Shown: positions 44,331-54,630, counted from the first letter of the stretch. The stretch: DNA of 64,000 bases from Euclidia mi (GCA_944739405.2 OX123188.2:71195251-71259250); one strand, 5' to 3'. A program made the numbers and translations. The notes: a model not told the origin generated them from the letters alone.

Positions 44331-46238
44331 ACTAATTTAGGAAGTGAAGAACCTGAGGATACTGAACGTTCACAAGTAACAGAGACAGCTCACATAGAAG
44401 TTCCACTATATGTAAGGAAGGAACGACATGATAATGAGATACCGAAACCAGTCACAGCTGAAGAAGACAGAGGAAGACCTATTGAGACAAATAACGAAGT
44501 TGAACTCTCGGAGGACACGGAAGTTATTGAGCATCCTGTTACTAGCGGGATTTGAAGGTGCGCGTAGTTGGATGACGAATCTATTGAATTGGGCAGGCAA
44601 GGTATGCAGCTCAGAGATCGAACACTCCTGCAGCGACCATTGAAATTCACTGATTACGTTTCTCATGTCAATACCAGCGATGATTGTTACTACGAACCAG
44701 GAACTTACAAGGAAACTATAGATTGCCCAGATAAAGACCTTTGGCGCAAAGCTATGGATTGCGAGATTGGATCCTTAAAAGCAAATGGAACGTGGGTTCT
44801 TGAGAAATTGTCTAAGAATCGGAAAGCAATACCCTGTAAATGGATCTATAAAGTGAAATTAAACCCAGATGGTTCAGTAGATAAATATAAGGCACGTCTT
44901 GTCGTAAAAGGTTTTAGACAGAAGAAAGGGGAAGATTATGATCAGACCTTTAGCCCTGTAGCTAAGATGGCAACTATTAGAGCGGTGCTGAGCTTAGCAG
45001 CTAATGAAGGGATGGCACTACGTCAGTTTGACATCTGTACAGCCTTTTTATATGGTTCGTTGACTGAGGAAGAGATATTCATGCGGCAACCGGAAGGATA
45101 TGATGATGGTAGCGGACGAGTATGCTTGCTTAAGAAAAGCTTGTATGGGTTAAAACAGGCTCCACGATGTTGGAACACGACGATCATAAACTACTTCAAG
45201 GAAATTGGCTTTGAAATCAGTGAAGCTGACCCCTGCCTGTTTAAGAGAGAGAGATCTAATGGGAAATTATTAGTTGCTCTGTACGTCGACGACGGTCTTA
45301 TAACTGGTTCAAATGAAGGACTGATTGATGAATTCATTAAGGAATTGAAAAAGAAGTTTGCGATGACTTATAAACCTATATCATATTACTTGGGTATGGA
45401 GGTTGAAGTCAGAGAAGGCGGTGATATTAAAATACACCAGACTTCTTATGTAAAGAAAATCTTGAAGAGATTTGGTATGGAAAACTGCAAACCAGTAAGC
45501 ACTCCTATGGTAAAGGACCCTGTACCACAGGAAACAGAGAAGGTTGATGACTACTTTCTGAAGAATTATAGACAAGTAGTAGGTGCTCTTGCTTATCTGA
45601 TGGTGTGCACAAGGCCTGACTTAGCATATCCTTTCAGTGTAGTATCCAGAAGCTTGAAAAACCCGACTCACACGGATTGTGTTCGGTTGAAGCGCATGCT
45701 AAGATATCTACAGTATACTCCAGATATGGGAATTCTGTATAAGAAGGATTACAGAAGAGGTGTTCTGGAATGTTACAGTGATGCAGATCACGGTGGAGAT
45801 CTGACAACAGGGAGGTCAACTACTGGAGTTGTATGCATTTATGCTGGAGGCACCGTGTCATGGTTGAGCCAGAGACAACCCAGTGTGGCTATTTCCACTA
45901 CAGAAGTCGAGATTGTTGCAGCTAGTGAGGCAGCGAAAGAAGGCATTCGGCTAGCTCGTCTAATGCAAGGCATGACGAAGATGGAGGCTTCACCTGTTCT
46001 CTATGTGGATAACGAAGCGGCTGTGAGATTAGCTGAGCATCCTGAGTTCCATAGAAGAACTAAGCACATTCAAATACGCCACTTCTTTGTGCGAGAACTG
46101 GTGACTGCTGGAGAAATGAAGGTGAATAGGATCAGCATTGAGAAGCAGCTGGCAGATCTCTTCACAAAGCCACTGGCTAGGCCGAGGCTTATCAGCCTAC
46201 AAGAACAGCTAGGTCTACACATCGAGAGAAGGTGTTGA
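44331..46238 (+). pseudogene. Copia reverse transcriptase and RNase H, largely intact
   Basis: The same frame as the preceding segment, with further stops TGA (44553) and TAG (44565) in the linker. From 44568 there are 556 clean codons. RT: WIYKVKLNPDGSVDKYKARL, TFSPVAKMATIRAVLSLAA, QFDICTAFLYGSL, KSLYGLKQAPRCW and the catalytic LYVDDGLI. RNase H: CYSDADHGGDLTTGRSTTG, AISTTEVEIVAASEA, YVDNEAAV, TKHIQIRHFFVRE, and the end LADLFTKPL. It looks competent in sequence but lacks its upstream translation context. Confidence 0.88.
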
Positions 46239-46477
46239 AGTAGCGATATGAAATCTCTTTGTATTTCTAGGCTGATATGTTTCTTTTTCTTCGTGGTGCT
46301 TTTATACTATGATTTTTGATTTTGAATGTAGAATGTCACTGTTGTTTACTTTAGTCAAGAAAGTCATAGTTTTTTCACTGTCTTGTCAAGAAGCATGGTA
46401 ACCGGATTACATAATATATTTTCATGTTTGCAAAACTTACATGTTTTATTAATCTTCCACTGGTCAAACTTTAAGTG
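46233..46477 (+). repeat. Copia 3' LTR
   Basis: 245 bp, from TGTTGAAGTAGCGATATGAA to CTTTAAGTG. The Pol stop lies inside its first bases. Confidence 0.88.
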
Positions 46478-47576
46478 TAATTACTATTTTTACATCGATT
46501 TTTAGTCTTTTTGTGGACTAATAATTTTATGAATCTAATTTGTATAGCTTTTATTTTATCTAAATAGGTTTTAAACGTATTACCATAGCATGCCAGCCCA
46601 CAAGAAAGCAGCGAGTCTGCTAGCGCATAGTACACGGAATACAAAGTGCTCCTGTCCACTATAAAACTAAGGTGGTGGAAGTTTACAAGGACCGACCTTA
46701 GCTTGTCACACAAATATGCTATATGCCTTTTCCATGAGAAGTTATTATCAATTACGTGGCCTAAGTACCTATATTCGTCCATCACCTCCATACTTGCGCA
46801 CGCACAAGAAGCCATGCTATTGTGTGTCCTACTATTCTCGGAGCTCTCATGTTTTTACAATATGGGGATCGTATATGCATACATTTCGTTTTATTTATAT
46901 TAACAATAATCCCATTATCATGTGCCCATCTGATTATATTAGTAAAATCCTCTTGAATATGTGTTTCAATTATACTTAAGTCTTTATTTGCATTTACTAA
47001 ACATGTGTCATCAGCGTACATATATACGCTACAGTTGCGTACCACATTACACATACTGTTTACATGCATTATATACCCGACGGGACCGAACACGGAACCG
47101 GTCGGAACACCGCAAGTTACGAGTCGGGACTCACCGACCACGCCATCAATCGCCGTTCGTATTGTCCGATTCGTGAGGTAAGCACAAATCCACTGATTCA
47201 GTGGTCCGGCAATCCCACACTCCTCTATGGCCTGAAGCATCTGGTGGTGTTCCAGAGTATCAAATACTTTTTTTAAATCAATATAGACCACCACCTGCTT
47301 CTTTTGATCTAAACAGTTATTGACATGGTCACTAAGCTGCGCCAAGGCCGTTGCCGTGCTCCGGCCCCGTCGGAAACCATGTTGAGCACTTGATATAACA
47401 TCATGTTTTCCCAAAAAGACATTAATTTGAGCAACAATATTTTTTTCTACAATTTTATTTATAACAGACAGTATGGCTATAGGTCTTTAGTTAAAATAAT
47501 CAATGTGGGTACCTTTTTTAAAAATTGGTCTTATCATTGCAGGCTTCAATTTATCAGGATACACACCTTTTTTTAC
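46478..47576 (-). pseudogene. Nested LINE ORF2, RT core and C-terminal half
   Basis: Minus-strand coding sense: GVYPDKLKPAMIRPIFKKG, a TAA at the YRPIAI block, SAQHGFRRGRSTATAL, VVYIDLKKVFDTL, CGVPTGSVFGP and the catalytic MYADDTCLV. A shift near 46800 follows, then EYRYLGHVIDNNFSWKRHI and KIKAIQIRFIKLLV. Two overlapping frames (46782-47414 and 46471-46815) are parts of the same protein. It is interrupted at 47577 by the TIR element and at 46478 by Copia. Confidence 0.8.
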
Positions 47577-47580
47577 ACAT

Positions 47581-47614
47581 CGAGGGTTCACGGGCAAAAT
47601 GTATTAAGCGACAT
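47581..47614 (+). repeat. Left terminal inverted repeat of the 3.9-kb element
   Basis: CGAGGGTTCACGGGCAAAAT then GTATTAAGCGACAT. It is the exact reverse complement of 51432-51465. Confidence 0.92.
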
Positions 47615-47864
47615 CCTGGCCGATATTGAGTTATATACATATTTGGAATCGCCAGATTTTTCTGCGTCGTTTGCACTCGGTTTCGTGCTGATCTGAGCAC
47701 TTTTTTGGCGCTTAAAACAATAGTAAATTCAGGCGCAGTTCGGCGTAGCTTTGATTAAAGCGACAACTTTTTTTTAAATTTAAGAAAAAATGGACTTCAT
47801 ACAGGCGAAATATTTAGTGTTTTTGACTTGAGCTATTTTTCCCGGCATAAGTTTGGTAAGATAA

Positions 47865-48100
47865 GGTGTTTGAATCGTCTTGCCTGCGCCTAAAATATAT
47901 ACATACCGTCGCTTACAGCATTTTGCTTGCACCTGAAATTCATACTTGATGTCGCTTAAAACATTTAGCCTGCTGCTGAAATCCATACCTTTTGTCGCTT
48001 AAACCATTTACCATGCGTCTGATATTTATACACATAGGCGCTTAAATCATTTTCATATTTAATAAAAATTCTTTATACTCGGCGGTTAAATCCTTCTTCT
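47865..48100 (+). repeat. Left subterminal array of 43-bp units
   Basis: Units start at about 47865, 47908, 47951, 47994, 48037 and 48081. The first bases are GTCGCTTAAAACATTTAGCC or variants, followed by CTGAAAT-CATAC-like sequence. The spacing is 43-44 bp. The outer units are the most diverged. Confidence 0.8.
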
Positions 48101-48465
48101 TGAACTGAATTAATAAAGACTCGTCTCATCAGACATATTGTATTCTAAGTGGTGGAAGTTAAAACATTTTTACTCTACTGGAATTAGGAAATCTATATTC
48201 GTTAAGATAGTCAAAATTTTGTAAAAATCGTTTATCAGTTGTCGGGTAAGACATATCGTTTCGGCGCCAGAGTCTTTGATTTACGTCACTGTGAGTAACG
48301 CGCGTGCCCCCGCGGTGCTTCAGTCACCATGAACCGTGTACGAGTATGGACATGTTATGTGTTATTTGGACAAAATCATCACCTGGTTATTGAAATATAG
48401 CGTTGTTGTGGCGTAAAATAGTGCATAATTTACATCTACACTATATAATTATATATTATTATTAT

Positions 48466-48709
48466 TATTTATTTATAATATTATAAAGAGGAAAATTTTG
48501 TATTTTTGTTTGTTTGTTTGTAATGGATAAACTCAAAAACTACTAGACCGATTTAAAAAATCTTACACCATTAGAAAGCTACATTATCTGCGAGTAACAT
48601 AGGCTATATTTTATTTTAGAAAAAATAGGGGTCCGTAAGATATTTGGGTTTTTCGGGTACGCGAAGTAGTTTCCTCAGGACGCGGGTGAAACTGTGGGAA
48701 ACGGCTAGT
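48466..48709 (+). mobile_element. Non-autonomous Helitron, inside the TIR element
   Basis: TTATAATATTATAAAGAGGA, TTTGTTTGTTTGTAATGGAT, ACTAGACCGATTTAAAAAAT, CATAGGCTATATTTTATTTT, GGGTACGCGAAGTAG, and the end GGGAAACGGCTAGT at 48709. The order and the CTAGT terminus are those of widespread lepidopteran Helitrons. The exact 5' TC start is unclear. Confidence 0.65.
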
Positions 48710-48769
48710 CTAATTATAATTTGAAGAAATTCATAAAGAAATTATAAATACATTAAAAAGGTGAACTTT

Positions 48770-48870
48770 TAGGGACCTAAAAGTTCATGGCGAAATGTGG
48801 GTGTAATATTACACCTCTACCTACCCCTTCGGGGATACAGGCGTGAGTCTATAAAATAAATAAAAAATAA
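48770..48870 (+). repeat. SINE copy G, tail only
   Basis: GGCGAAATGTGGGTGTAATA, CTCTACCTACCCCTTCGGGG, ATACAGGCGTGAGTCTATAA and an A/T-rich end. 5'-truncated copy of the RTE-tailed SINE family. Confidence 0.65.
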
Positions 48871-49215
48871 AAAGGTGATTAATTTATTGTATTATTAACT
48901 TACTGTAAAATGTATTCGAAATATAAACAGTCTACACGACGTGTCTCACACACTCGATCAGAAAGTATTAATTATTGTGAATTAGAATGTTCACATTGAA
49001 TAAACATAATTTTGTTATAGTACTATTTTGAGAGTGTAAAACTGAATTGAAAGTATTATTTGCCATATACATTTCGATGCTTAAACAAAAAAATATTGTA
49101 GATAAGTCCTTACTTACATAATTGTTTTTTAATTGTTTCCTTAATAAATAGTAGGTAGTTGTTTGTGTTTATTAAAATCTATAATTTAGTGTTACTATCA
49201 GCAGAACTATTACTG

Positions 49216-49589
49216 GAAGGCAGCGATAGCCGAGTGGATATACCAACAGACTGCCATGCAGAGGGTATCGGGTTTGAATCCACGGCGCGCACCAATGACT
49301 TTTCGGAGTTATGTGCGTATTGAATTGTTAATTATCGCTTGTCCCGTGTCTCGGGGAGCACGTTAAGTCGTCGGTCCCGGTTGTCATGAAGATCTTTGAC
49401 AGTCGTTACAGGGCGTCAGTACCTTCTAAATAAACTGACACTAGTATAAGCCATGGAATATCGCTATCCCTTCGGGTTGCGGAGGTCAGACAGGCAGTCG
49501 CTCTGTGGAAAAGCTAATATTCTGCCAAATCCGGTAAGACTAGAAAGTAGACCCCAGATTGAAACTGGGATGACGCTAAGAGGATGATG
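49216..49589 (+). mobile_element. tRNA-headed SINE with perfect 19-bp target duplication
   Basis: ATCAGCAGAACTATTACTG occurs at 49197-49215 and 49590-49608. Head GGCAGCGATAGCCGAGTGG, B-box GGTTTGAATCC, body TGTGCGTATTGAATTGTTAA, GTCGTCGGTCCCGGTTGTCA, and end GAGGATGATG. The head is shared with 9956 and 60518, but the 3' half differs. Inserted within the 3.9-kb TIR element. Confidence 0.88.
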
Positions 49590-49608
49590 ATCAGCAGAAC
49601 TATTACTG

Positions 49609-49877
49609 ACTGCCTCGTTGGTCTTGCGGCAAAAATGTGCGCGTAGGATCAGGAAGTCTCATGTTCAATTCCCGGGTCTGGCAATTTGTTATTGGGTTTT
49701 TTCTGTTAGGAAATTCACAGTGTCAGCACGGATTCTGGAATGTGCCCGGTACGGCAATAGGCTCGCCAATTATTACGTGGGAATAAAATAAATCTGGCGA
49801 AAAGTGGGTGTAGCAATACACCTCTGTCTACCTCTTCGGGGTTACAGGCGTGAGACTATGTAAGTGTATGTATGCGC
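49609..49877 (+). mobile_element. tRNA-headed SINE with RTE-like tail, copy C
   Basis: ACTGCCTCGTTGGTCTTGCG head, B-box-like GTTCAATTCCC, body CGGTACGGCAATAGGCTCGC, tail CTCTGTCTACCTCTTCGGGG and ACAGGCGTGAGACTATG. It begins immediately after the right target duplication of the preceding SINE, so the two share a junction. Confidence 0.8.
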
Positions 49878-49930
49878 TATCAACTGAATTGAACACAGAT
49901 AGTGTTATTGCACATTTTGCAAACATTACT

Positions 49931-50324
49931 GGCAGCGATAATCTAGGGGTGAGACCAACAGATTGTAATGCAGAGGGTCTCGGATTCGAAATCTGGCACA
50001 CACCAATAACTTTGAACAACTTGTAGTCTTATTAACGTTATGTGCGTATTTACCTGAAAATTATTGCTTGTATAGTGCTTTGGAGGGCGCGTAAAGCCGT
50101 CGGTCGGTCCCGACTGTCATGAAGATGTTTGACAGTCGGTACGTAGAGTCAGCACCCTCAAATAGCCTGACACTAGTCTAACCAAAGAACATAGTTATCC
50201 CATAGAATCCCGTAGGTACATATTGCACCTTATCAGGTTCGACAAGATATCGGGCCCTGTGCTCCTAAGCAAATAGCAGAGGATGCAACCATGAATAATG
50301 CTAGGATAATGATGACTGTTATTA
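49931..50324 (+). mobile_element. tRNA-headed SINE, same subfamily as 49216
   Basis: Head GGCAGCGATAATCTAGGGG, GCAGAGGGTCTCGGATTCGA, GTCGGTCGGTCCCGACTGTC, and end AGGATAATGATGA. It is more diverged than the neighbour at 49216. The target duplication is unclear. Confidence 0.75.
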
Positions 50325-50370
50325 CACATAATCTAAAGTCCTAAACTAAGTAATTGACATAACATAAATT

Positions 50371-50608
50371 TACGCCTGTATTTCTCTGGAGAGGTAGAAG
50401 TGTAGAGGGCAGAGATATTTGACATAGTTTTTTACCAGTTATATTATCACATGAAACATGGGATGTCCCTGTTGCCACTTACTAGGCACAATTCCAGACT
50501 GCGGTGCTACTGAAAATTTCTATATGGAAAAACTTGAGAACACTGTTCTCGACCTGAGAATCAAACCCCGGGCTTCATGCTTAGCAATGACATTGGCATG
50601 CGTAAACT
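50371..50608 (-). mobile_element. RTE-tailed SINE, diverged minus-strand copy
   Basis: Read on the minus strand: B-box-like GGGGTTTGATTCTC, the CCGCAGTCTGGAATTGTGCC block, and the end CTACCTCTCCAGAGAAATAC then AGGCGTAAA. It is the only clear minus-strand copy of this family in the window. Confidence 0.6.
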
Positions 50609-51065
50609 AAATTCATTTTTGGAAATTTCTGCTTACAGTGACATCCACGGATATGGAAATGAACAGACAAAAATACTTTAAACAAAAAATATCTTATCAG
50701 AATCAAATCATCCAGGAATAATTGTGGTGTGATGAGTACGATGATTTTTCTGGATGTAATTTATCTAAAAAAATATGTATTTCTTGTTAGCTTGTTAGAT
50801 TTTTGAAAAAATAGCGAAAAATGTTAATCCTTGGCCACTATCATAATAAAAACGATCACATGTCTGATTTTAAACACGTATTTGTTTTATTTTAAAATTT
50901 CTTTACATTTTTCATTGGTAGGAAATAAACAATAGTCCAAATTAATGTTGATCTAACCGCCAATCCTAATTATACATACAAATTAATTGTTATTTCAAAC
51001 AATTTACTTTTAGAGAAAAGTGCTACATAAATCATTTTAATCTGCAACTACTTTATGATATTTCG

Positions 51066-51236
51066 ATTGCTTAAACCGATTAGCCTGATTTTATTTTAGT
51101 ATTCCAATGGTTGTTCATATATTTAGCCTTACACAAAATAATGCCAGAGTGTCGCTTAAATCGCTTTTCCTATAACTGTATTGTGAAATTTATGGCACTT
51201 ATATCATTTAGCCTGTTTCTAAATAAAAGTAAACTG
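51066..51236 (+). repeat. Right subterminal array of 43-bp units
   Basis: Units start at about 51066, 51109, 51151 and 51194 (for example GTCGCTTAAATCGCTTTTCC and ATCATTTAGCCTG). They have the same direction and the same 42-43-bp period as the left array. Confidence 0.7.
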
Positions 51237-51431
51237 GGGTAATATTGTATCAAGCGACTTTTATTTCCATTAATAATAGCTTAAAAGAAATGAAAACTAT
51301 ACTCAATGATGCAGCTTTTGTCATGGAAATCAACTTCGGTCACTTTTTCGTTAAAATCCTAATACTTTTTTTATAACGATTTTTTTTCGTAAAATTTAAA
51401 CTTTAAAACGCTCTCCAGTAAAGTTTAAAAA

Positions 51432-51465
51432 ATGTCGCTTAATACATTTTGCCCGTGAACCCTCG
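51432..51465 (-). repeat. Right terminal inverted repeat of the 3.9-kb element
   Basis: ATGTCGCTTAATACATTTTG then CCCGTGAACCCTCG. Its GTCGCTTAATACATTTTGCC resembles the 43-bp unit start. Confidence 0.92.
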
Positions 51466-51469
51466 ACAT

Positions 51470-52164
51470 AAATTAATAAACAAAGCAATTATGGGGCTCA
51501 ATTGACATTTTATAATAACAATTTAATCTCTTTAACCCTTATTTTATCTAACCCTTCCGATTTATCACAAGCTAAAATATTTATTATTTTCACAACATCT
51601 TCAGAAGAAACATTTTGAAACCTCATAGTTACCTTATTCTGATTTACATACTTAAGCAGATCTCTGCAGAAACTTATGGTCACAATTGTGTTTTACATTT
51701 AGAATTTCACTTGTAAAAGTATTAGAAATTTTTTTACATATCTCAAAAGTGCTAGCCGTTCTACCCAGATATTTAAAAATAATGGCATCTAGACTATTTT
51801 TCTGTCTCCCTAACCAAGAATTAATTTTTACCCAAATTTTTCTCACATTATTCTTACATTGTTTAATCTCATCTTGACGGTGCTTATTTTGCGCTTTATT
51901 TATACATTTATTAACTTTATTTCTATACCTATTGTACTGTAAGCGCAGGTTCATGTCATTAGGCTTACTTTTATGCAGTTTAAATAATTTATCCCTAGTA
52001 ATAATCATGCGTTTAAGCGTCTTTGTTATCCACGATTTGGTTCTCCTTTTATTTTTAATAGATACCTGGATTTCAGCATCATCATAAGCACCTGAAAAAA
52101 TTGTACACAATTTTTCATAGAATTCAATTGGACACTTACAGTTCAATAGCTCCTGCCATGGCAC
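51470..52164 (-). pseudogene. Nested LINE ORF2, linker and RT start
   Basis: The frame 52164-51652 (VPWQELLNCKCPIEFYEK, SWITKTLKRMIITRDKLF, YNRYRNKVNKCINKAQ) is the usual basic linker between endonuclease and RT. After a shift near 51655 the sense continues as DVVKIINILACDKSEGLDKI with TAA and TGA before the TIR insertion at 51469. Confidence 0.75.
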
Positions 52165-52169
52165 ATCCT

Positions 52170-52931
52170 CTAGTTTTTTATTACCTGGTCATCACAAATA
52201 ATAGTCCTATTTCTTTGCACACTAATTGGAGTATTATCCAAGGACGCACTGCAGTCCATACACACACCTATTAAGTAATGGTCCGAGATTTTACACGTTA
52301 ACACGTATGAATTTGTTACACACCGGGTTCGAACCCACACATGATCAATACATGTTTGTGTCATCGTGCCACCGTACACTTCATCGCGCGTTACGTCATA
52401 GATGCCGCATTCTAAGCCTATTTCACTCATATTGTTAGTATATTCATTGAAAACGCTGCGCGAACCGGTTTTGCACCTCAGATCCACGTTCGTGTCCCCT
52501 ATAAGCACAATTTCACATCCCAGAGGTATTCTAGACAGGTAACCATGTAGTTTTTGCACAAATCCATGTTTATTGGTTTTGGGGGGCCTGTATATGATCA
52601 AGATATGAACAGTATTTCTTCCGTCTTGGAATAACTGGCCGTGTATCATTTCATAATAACTGTATTTTATTTGTTTAGCCGTAAAATTTAAATTATTTTT
52701 TGCATATAACAATACTCCTCCTCCCTTTTTTCTTTTCCTAGTATTTATGTAAATGTTATATTCCTCCAAATTGTATAACGGTGATTCCTCTTTGCATATA
52801 TTATTCACTGTAAGCGCAATGAAGTCTAAACTCTGCTTACATTCACTTAATAAAACTTGAAGTTGGTTGAAGTTTTTCTTGAGTGACTTTATGTTCAAAT
52901 GTACAATATTTAAGCATTTATTCGATAACAA
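52170..52931 (-). pseudogene. Nested LINE ORF2, AP endonuclease domain
   Basis: 253 codons from ATG: CLNIVHLNIKSLKKNFNQL, FIALTVNNI (the catalytic Glu position is replaced), GGGVLLYA, ILIIYRPPKTNK, EIVLIGDTNVDL, TCIDHVWVR and KISDHYLIGV. This is a complete-length endonuclease with a frameshift after VIKN at 52170 that separates it from the linker. The ATG lies in a plausible start context at the N-terminal edge of the domain, but upstream coding sense cannot be excluded. Confidence 0.8.
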
Positions 52932-53084
52932 TATGTCCGCCTGCCACTTGTCAATACATGTATATTTATTATAAATAATGTTTGATGTTACGTGTGAAGT
53001 AGGGTCATCGAATGTTACTACTACTAGTTTATCTTATTATCATAACCGGTAGGTATGTACCTACAGTTATGTGTATCTCTAAGA

Positions 53085-53480
53085 CTATATATTTGTGTAC
53101 AAGTTGATATCATTCAGCGAGCGGATCGATCTTATTTTAGGGTCAGTCTCATCTTCCTTTTTTAAAATTACCCTGCCATTTTGTACCCAAATATATTTGA
53201 ACTTGGGTTTCAGCTCGTTCTTCGCGGTCCATAATAAATTGCGCATATATTTCGTCACGTCTTCGTTTATATAGATCCGCTGCGTGTTTCCACTGGCCAG
53301 TATGTCGTCGTTGTTAAGCTGATGTGTTTTTCTTGTAGCTAACCATTTGTCGCGGACAGAACGCGTAGTCATGGTAACAACTATCGGCCGCGGCTTTTTC
53401 GGACGCAGCTGACTGTTTTCGAAGAAGGATACGTGAGTCATATGAATTTTACATCTGTGGAATACTTTACGTTTTAACAT
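53085..53480 (-). pseudogene. Nested LINE ORF1 C-terminal fragment (FP-like domain)
   Basis: 131 codons, with KPRPIVVTMTTRSVRDKWLA, RIYINEDVTKYMRNLLWTAK and YIWVQNGRVILKKED. This is the C-terminal nucleic-acid-binding block typical of LINE ORF1 proteins that carry a domain related to the FP-25K family. The first 35 residues do not fit the family and probably come from a shift or 5' truncation. It lies directly upstream of the endonuclease of the same LINE, which supports the reading. Its partner ORF2 starts at 52931. Confidence 0.7.
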
Positions 53481-53649
53481 GACTATCTAACTGCAGATAA
53501 AAGCAGTTTAAAAATAAACTTACTGGGTCAAAATTTGCTACGGGCAAATAAGATAAATGGTTCTCGGGGTTTTGCTGTTTGCGCTGTGGTTTAAAGATGT
53601 GGCGAGATGTTTTACGAGTCGAAAATTGTCTTAAAGATGAATAGAACAT

Positions 53650-54367
53650 TCAAATAATATTATTTTTAAGAAATTACTTTATAATAGACTAGCTGGCCGG
53701 ACAGACGTCGTCCAGCCTTACCTGCATATCGAATTTGGTAAATTGTAAAAGATTTATTAATCTCTTACAAGTTATCAACTTTTTAGAAAATTGCAGTACC
53801 TACATCAATTAAATTTCTAAGCGGGATTATCGATCTTATGCTTTGTAGACTCATTTAAATCCTTGACGCAAACGAGAGCCTTTAACACTTCTTTTGAACT
53901 TCCAACATCTGGAGCCGACATCTTAATACTGTTTGCAGATCTTAGTTCTCAACGTAATTTAATCCACGTTACGTCCTGAAAATCAGTTTACTAATCTTAG
54001 TTTTATTTCGGTAATAAGTTCAGTCGTTGGCCACTTATGTTTGGATGTAAAACGCTGGCTCGGGAATACTTCGGCAATTCTCTAGATATCTTTGGCAGTT
54101 TACGAAATGCGGACAGTTTATAGCGATCCAATTTGGTATTAGAGTAGATACGGTACTTTATCTATTTTGGTGCCGTCTCAAGTTATTTATGGTAAATAAT
54201 ATATTACAGAGCACAAGTCTTTCCTGCATTTGATTTTTTTTATGACTGGGATGATGGATAATTGAAAATACAACCAACATTCGATACTAATCTACAACAA
54301 TTTTAATTCAGATAACCGGAAACTAAAAATTTTCAAAATGGATAGCCTATAATATAATGATAAAATA
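53650..54367. other. Anonymous DNA with a possible Helitron end
   Basis: At 53688 the sequence ACTAGCTGGCCGGACAGACG, read on the minus strand, ends in CTAGT like the 3' end of lepidopteran Helitrons. The rest of this stretch has no recognisable feature. Confidence 0.4.
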
Positions 54368-54630
54368 TAATAATGTCCTCCCGACCGATTCCGGCCACGG
54401 CGGCTTGTCTTTATATGAGACTTGCCAACTGCGCGGGACATATGATACACAAGTGCACTCTCTCTGAAAGAGATTGAACGCAGCACCAACGGCTTAACGT
54501 GCTTTCCGAGGCGCGGGGGTGTGACACCACCAACTCCCTGCCTTCGAATTTCTATTCGAATAAACCAATATCATTCTTTGTTCGACCCGGGTATCGAACC
54601 CGAGACCCCATGATCTGCAGTCGATAGCCT
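54368..54630 (-). mobile_element. tRNA-headed SINE, fourth family, minus strand
   Basis: Minus-strand order: CTAGGCTATCGACTGCAGAT, GGTCTCGGGTTCGATACCCG (B-box hairpin), AAAGAATGATATTGGTTTAT, GGTGTCACACCCCCGCGCCT, GTGCACTTGTGTATCATATG, and end GCCGCCGTGGCCGGAATCGG. No coding capacity. The target duplication was not found. Confidence 0.65.

Larger units (their letters stand above)
42184..46477 (+). mobile_element. Ty1/Copia LTR retrotransposon
   Basis: Two 245-bp LTRs (42184-42428 and 46233-46477) differ at about 6 positions by eye, so the insertion is fairly recent. TAAT(T) flanks both sides (42180-42183, 46478-46481). Just inside the 5' LTR, GGTTATGGGCCC (42428-42439) resembles the internal initiator-Met tRNA primer site used by Drosophila copia. 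A purine tract GAGAGAAGG precedes the 3' LTR. The gag-protease-integrase-RT-RNase H order is Copia type. The element has stops, a palindromic insertion and an integrase deletion. Confidence 0.92.
47581..51465. mobile_element. 3.9-kb TIR DNA element of unknown superfamily, non-coding
   Basis: Ends are 34-bp perfect inverted repeats (47581-47614 and 51432-51465) starting CGAGGGTTCACGGGCAAAAT. The 4-bp ACAT lies outside both (47577-47580, 51466-51469) as a target duplication. Removing the insert and one ACAT restores the LINE frame, which fixes the borders. No transposase frame is visible. Subterminal 43-bp unit arrays lie near both ends in the same orientation, and the inner part of the TIR matches the start of that unit. 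It has taken several SINE insertions and a Helitron piece. Four-bp duplications occur in Sola, Chapaev, Academ and Ginger-type elements among others. I cannot assign one. Confidence 0.85.
41250..53480 (-). mobile_element. Single minus-strand LINE split by three transposon insertions
   Basis: Reading right to left: ORF1 remnant (53480-53085), endonuclease (52931-52170), linker and RT start (52164-51470), RT core and C-terminus (47576-46478), last part (42183-41953), then 3' UTR. The gaps are a 3.9-kb TIR element, a Copia element and a hAT MITE. At 51470/47576 and at 46478/42183 the LINE protein frame continues when the insert and one target duplication are removed. This shows that these pieces are one element. 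The LINE has an FP-like ORF1 and AP endonuclease, consistent with the Jockey/CR1 group. The 3' end is placed only roughly. Confidence 0.8.

Noticed and set aside
49921..50345. Target duplication TGTTATTRCACAT for the SINE at 49931
   Set aside because: A similar word occurs at 49892 and 50329, but the left copy is about 25 bp away from the SINE head, so the boundary does not fit.
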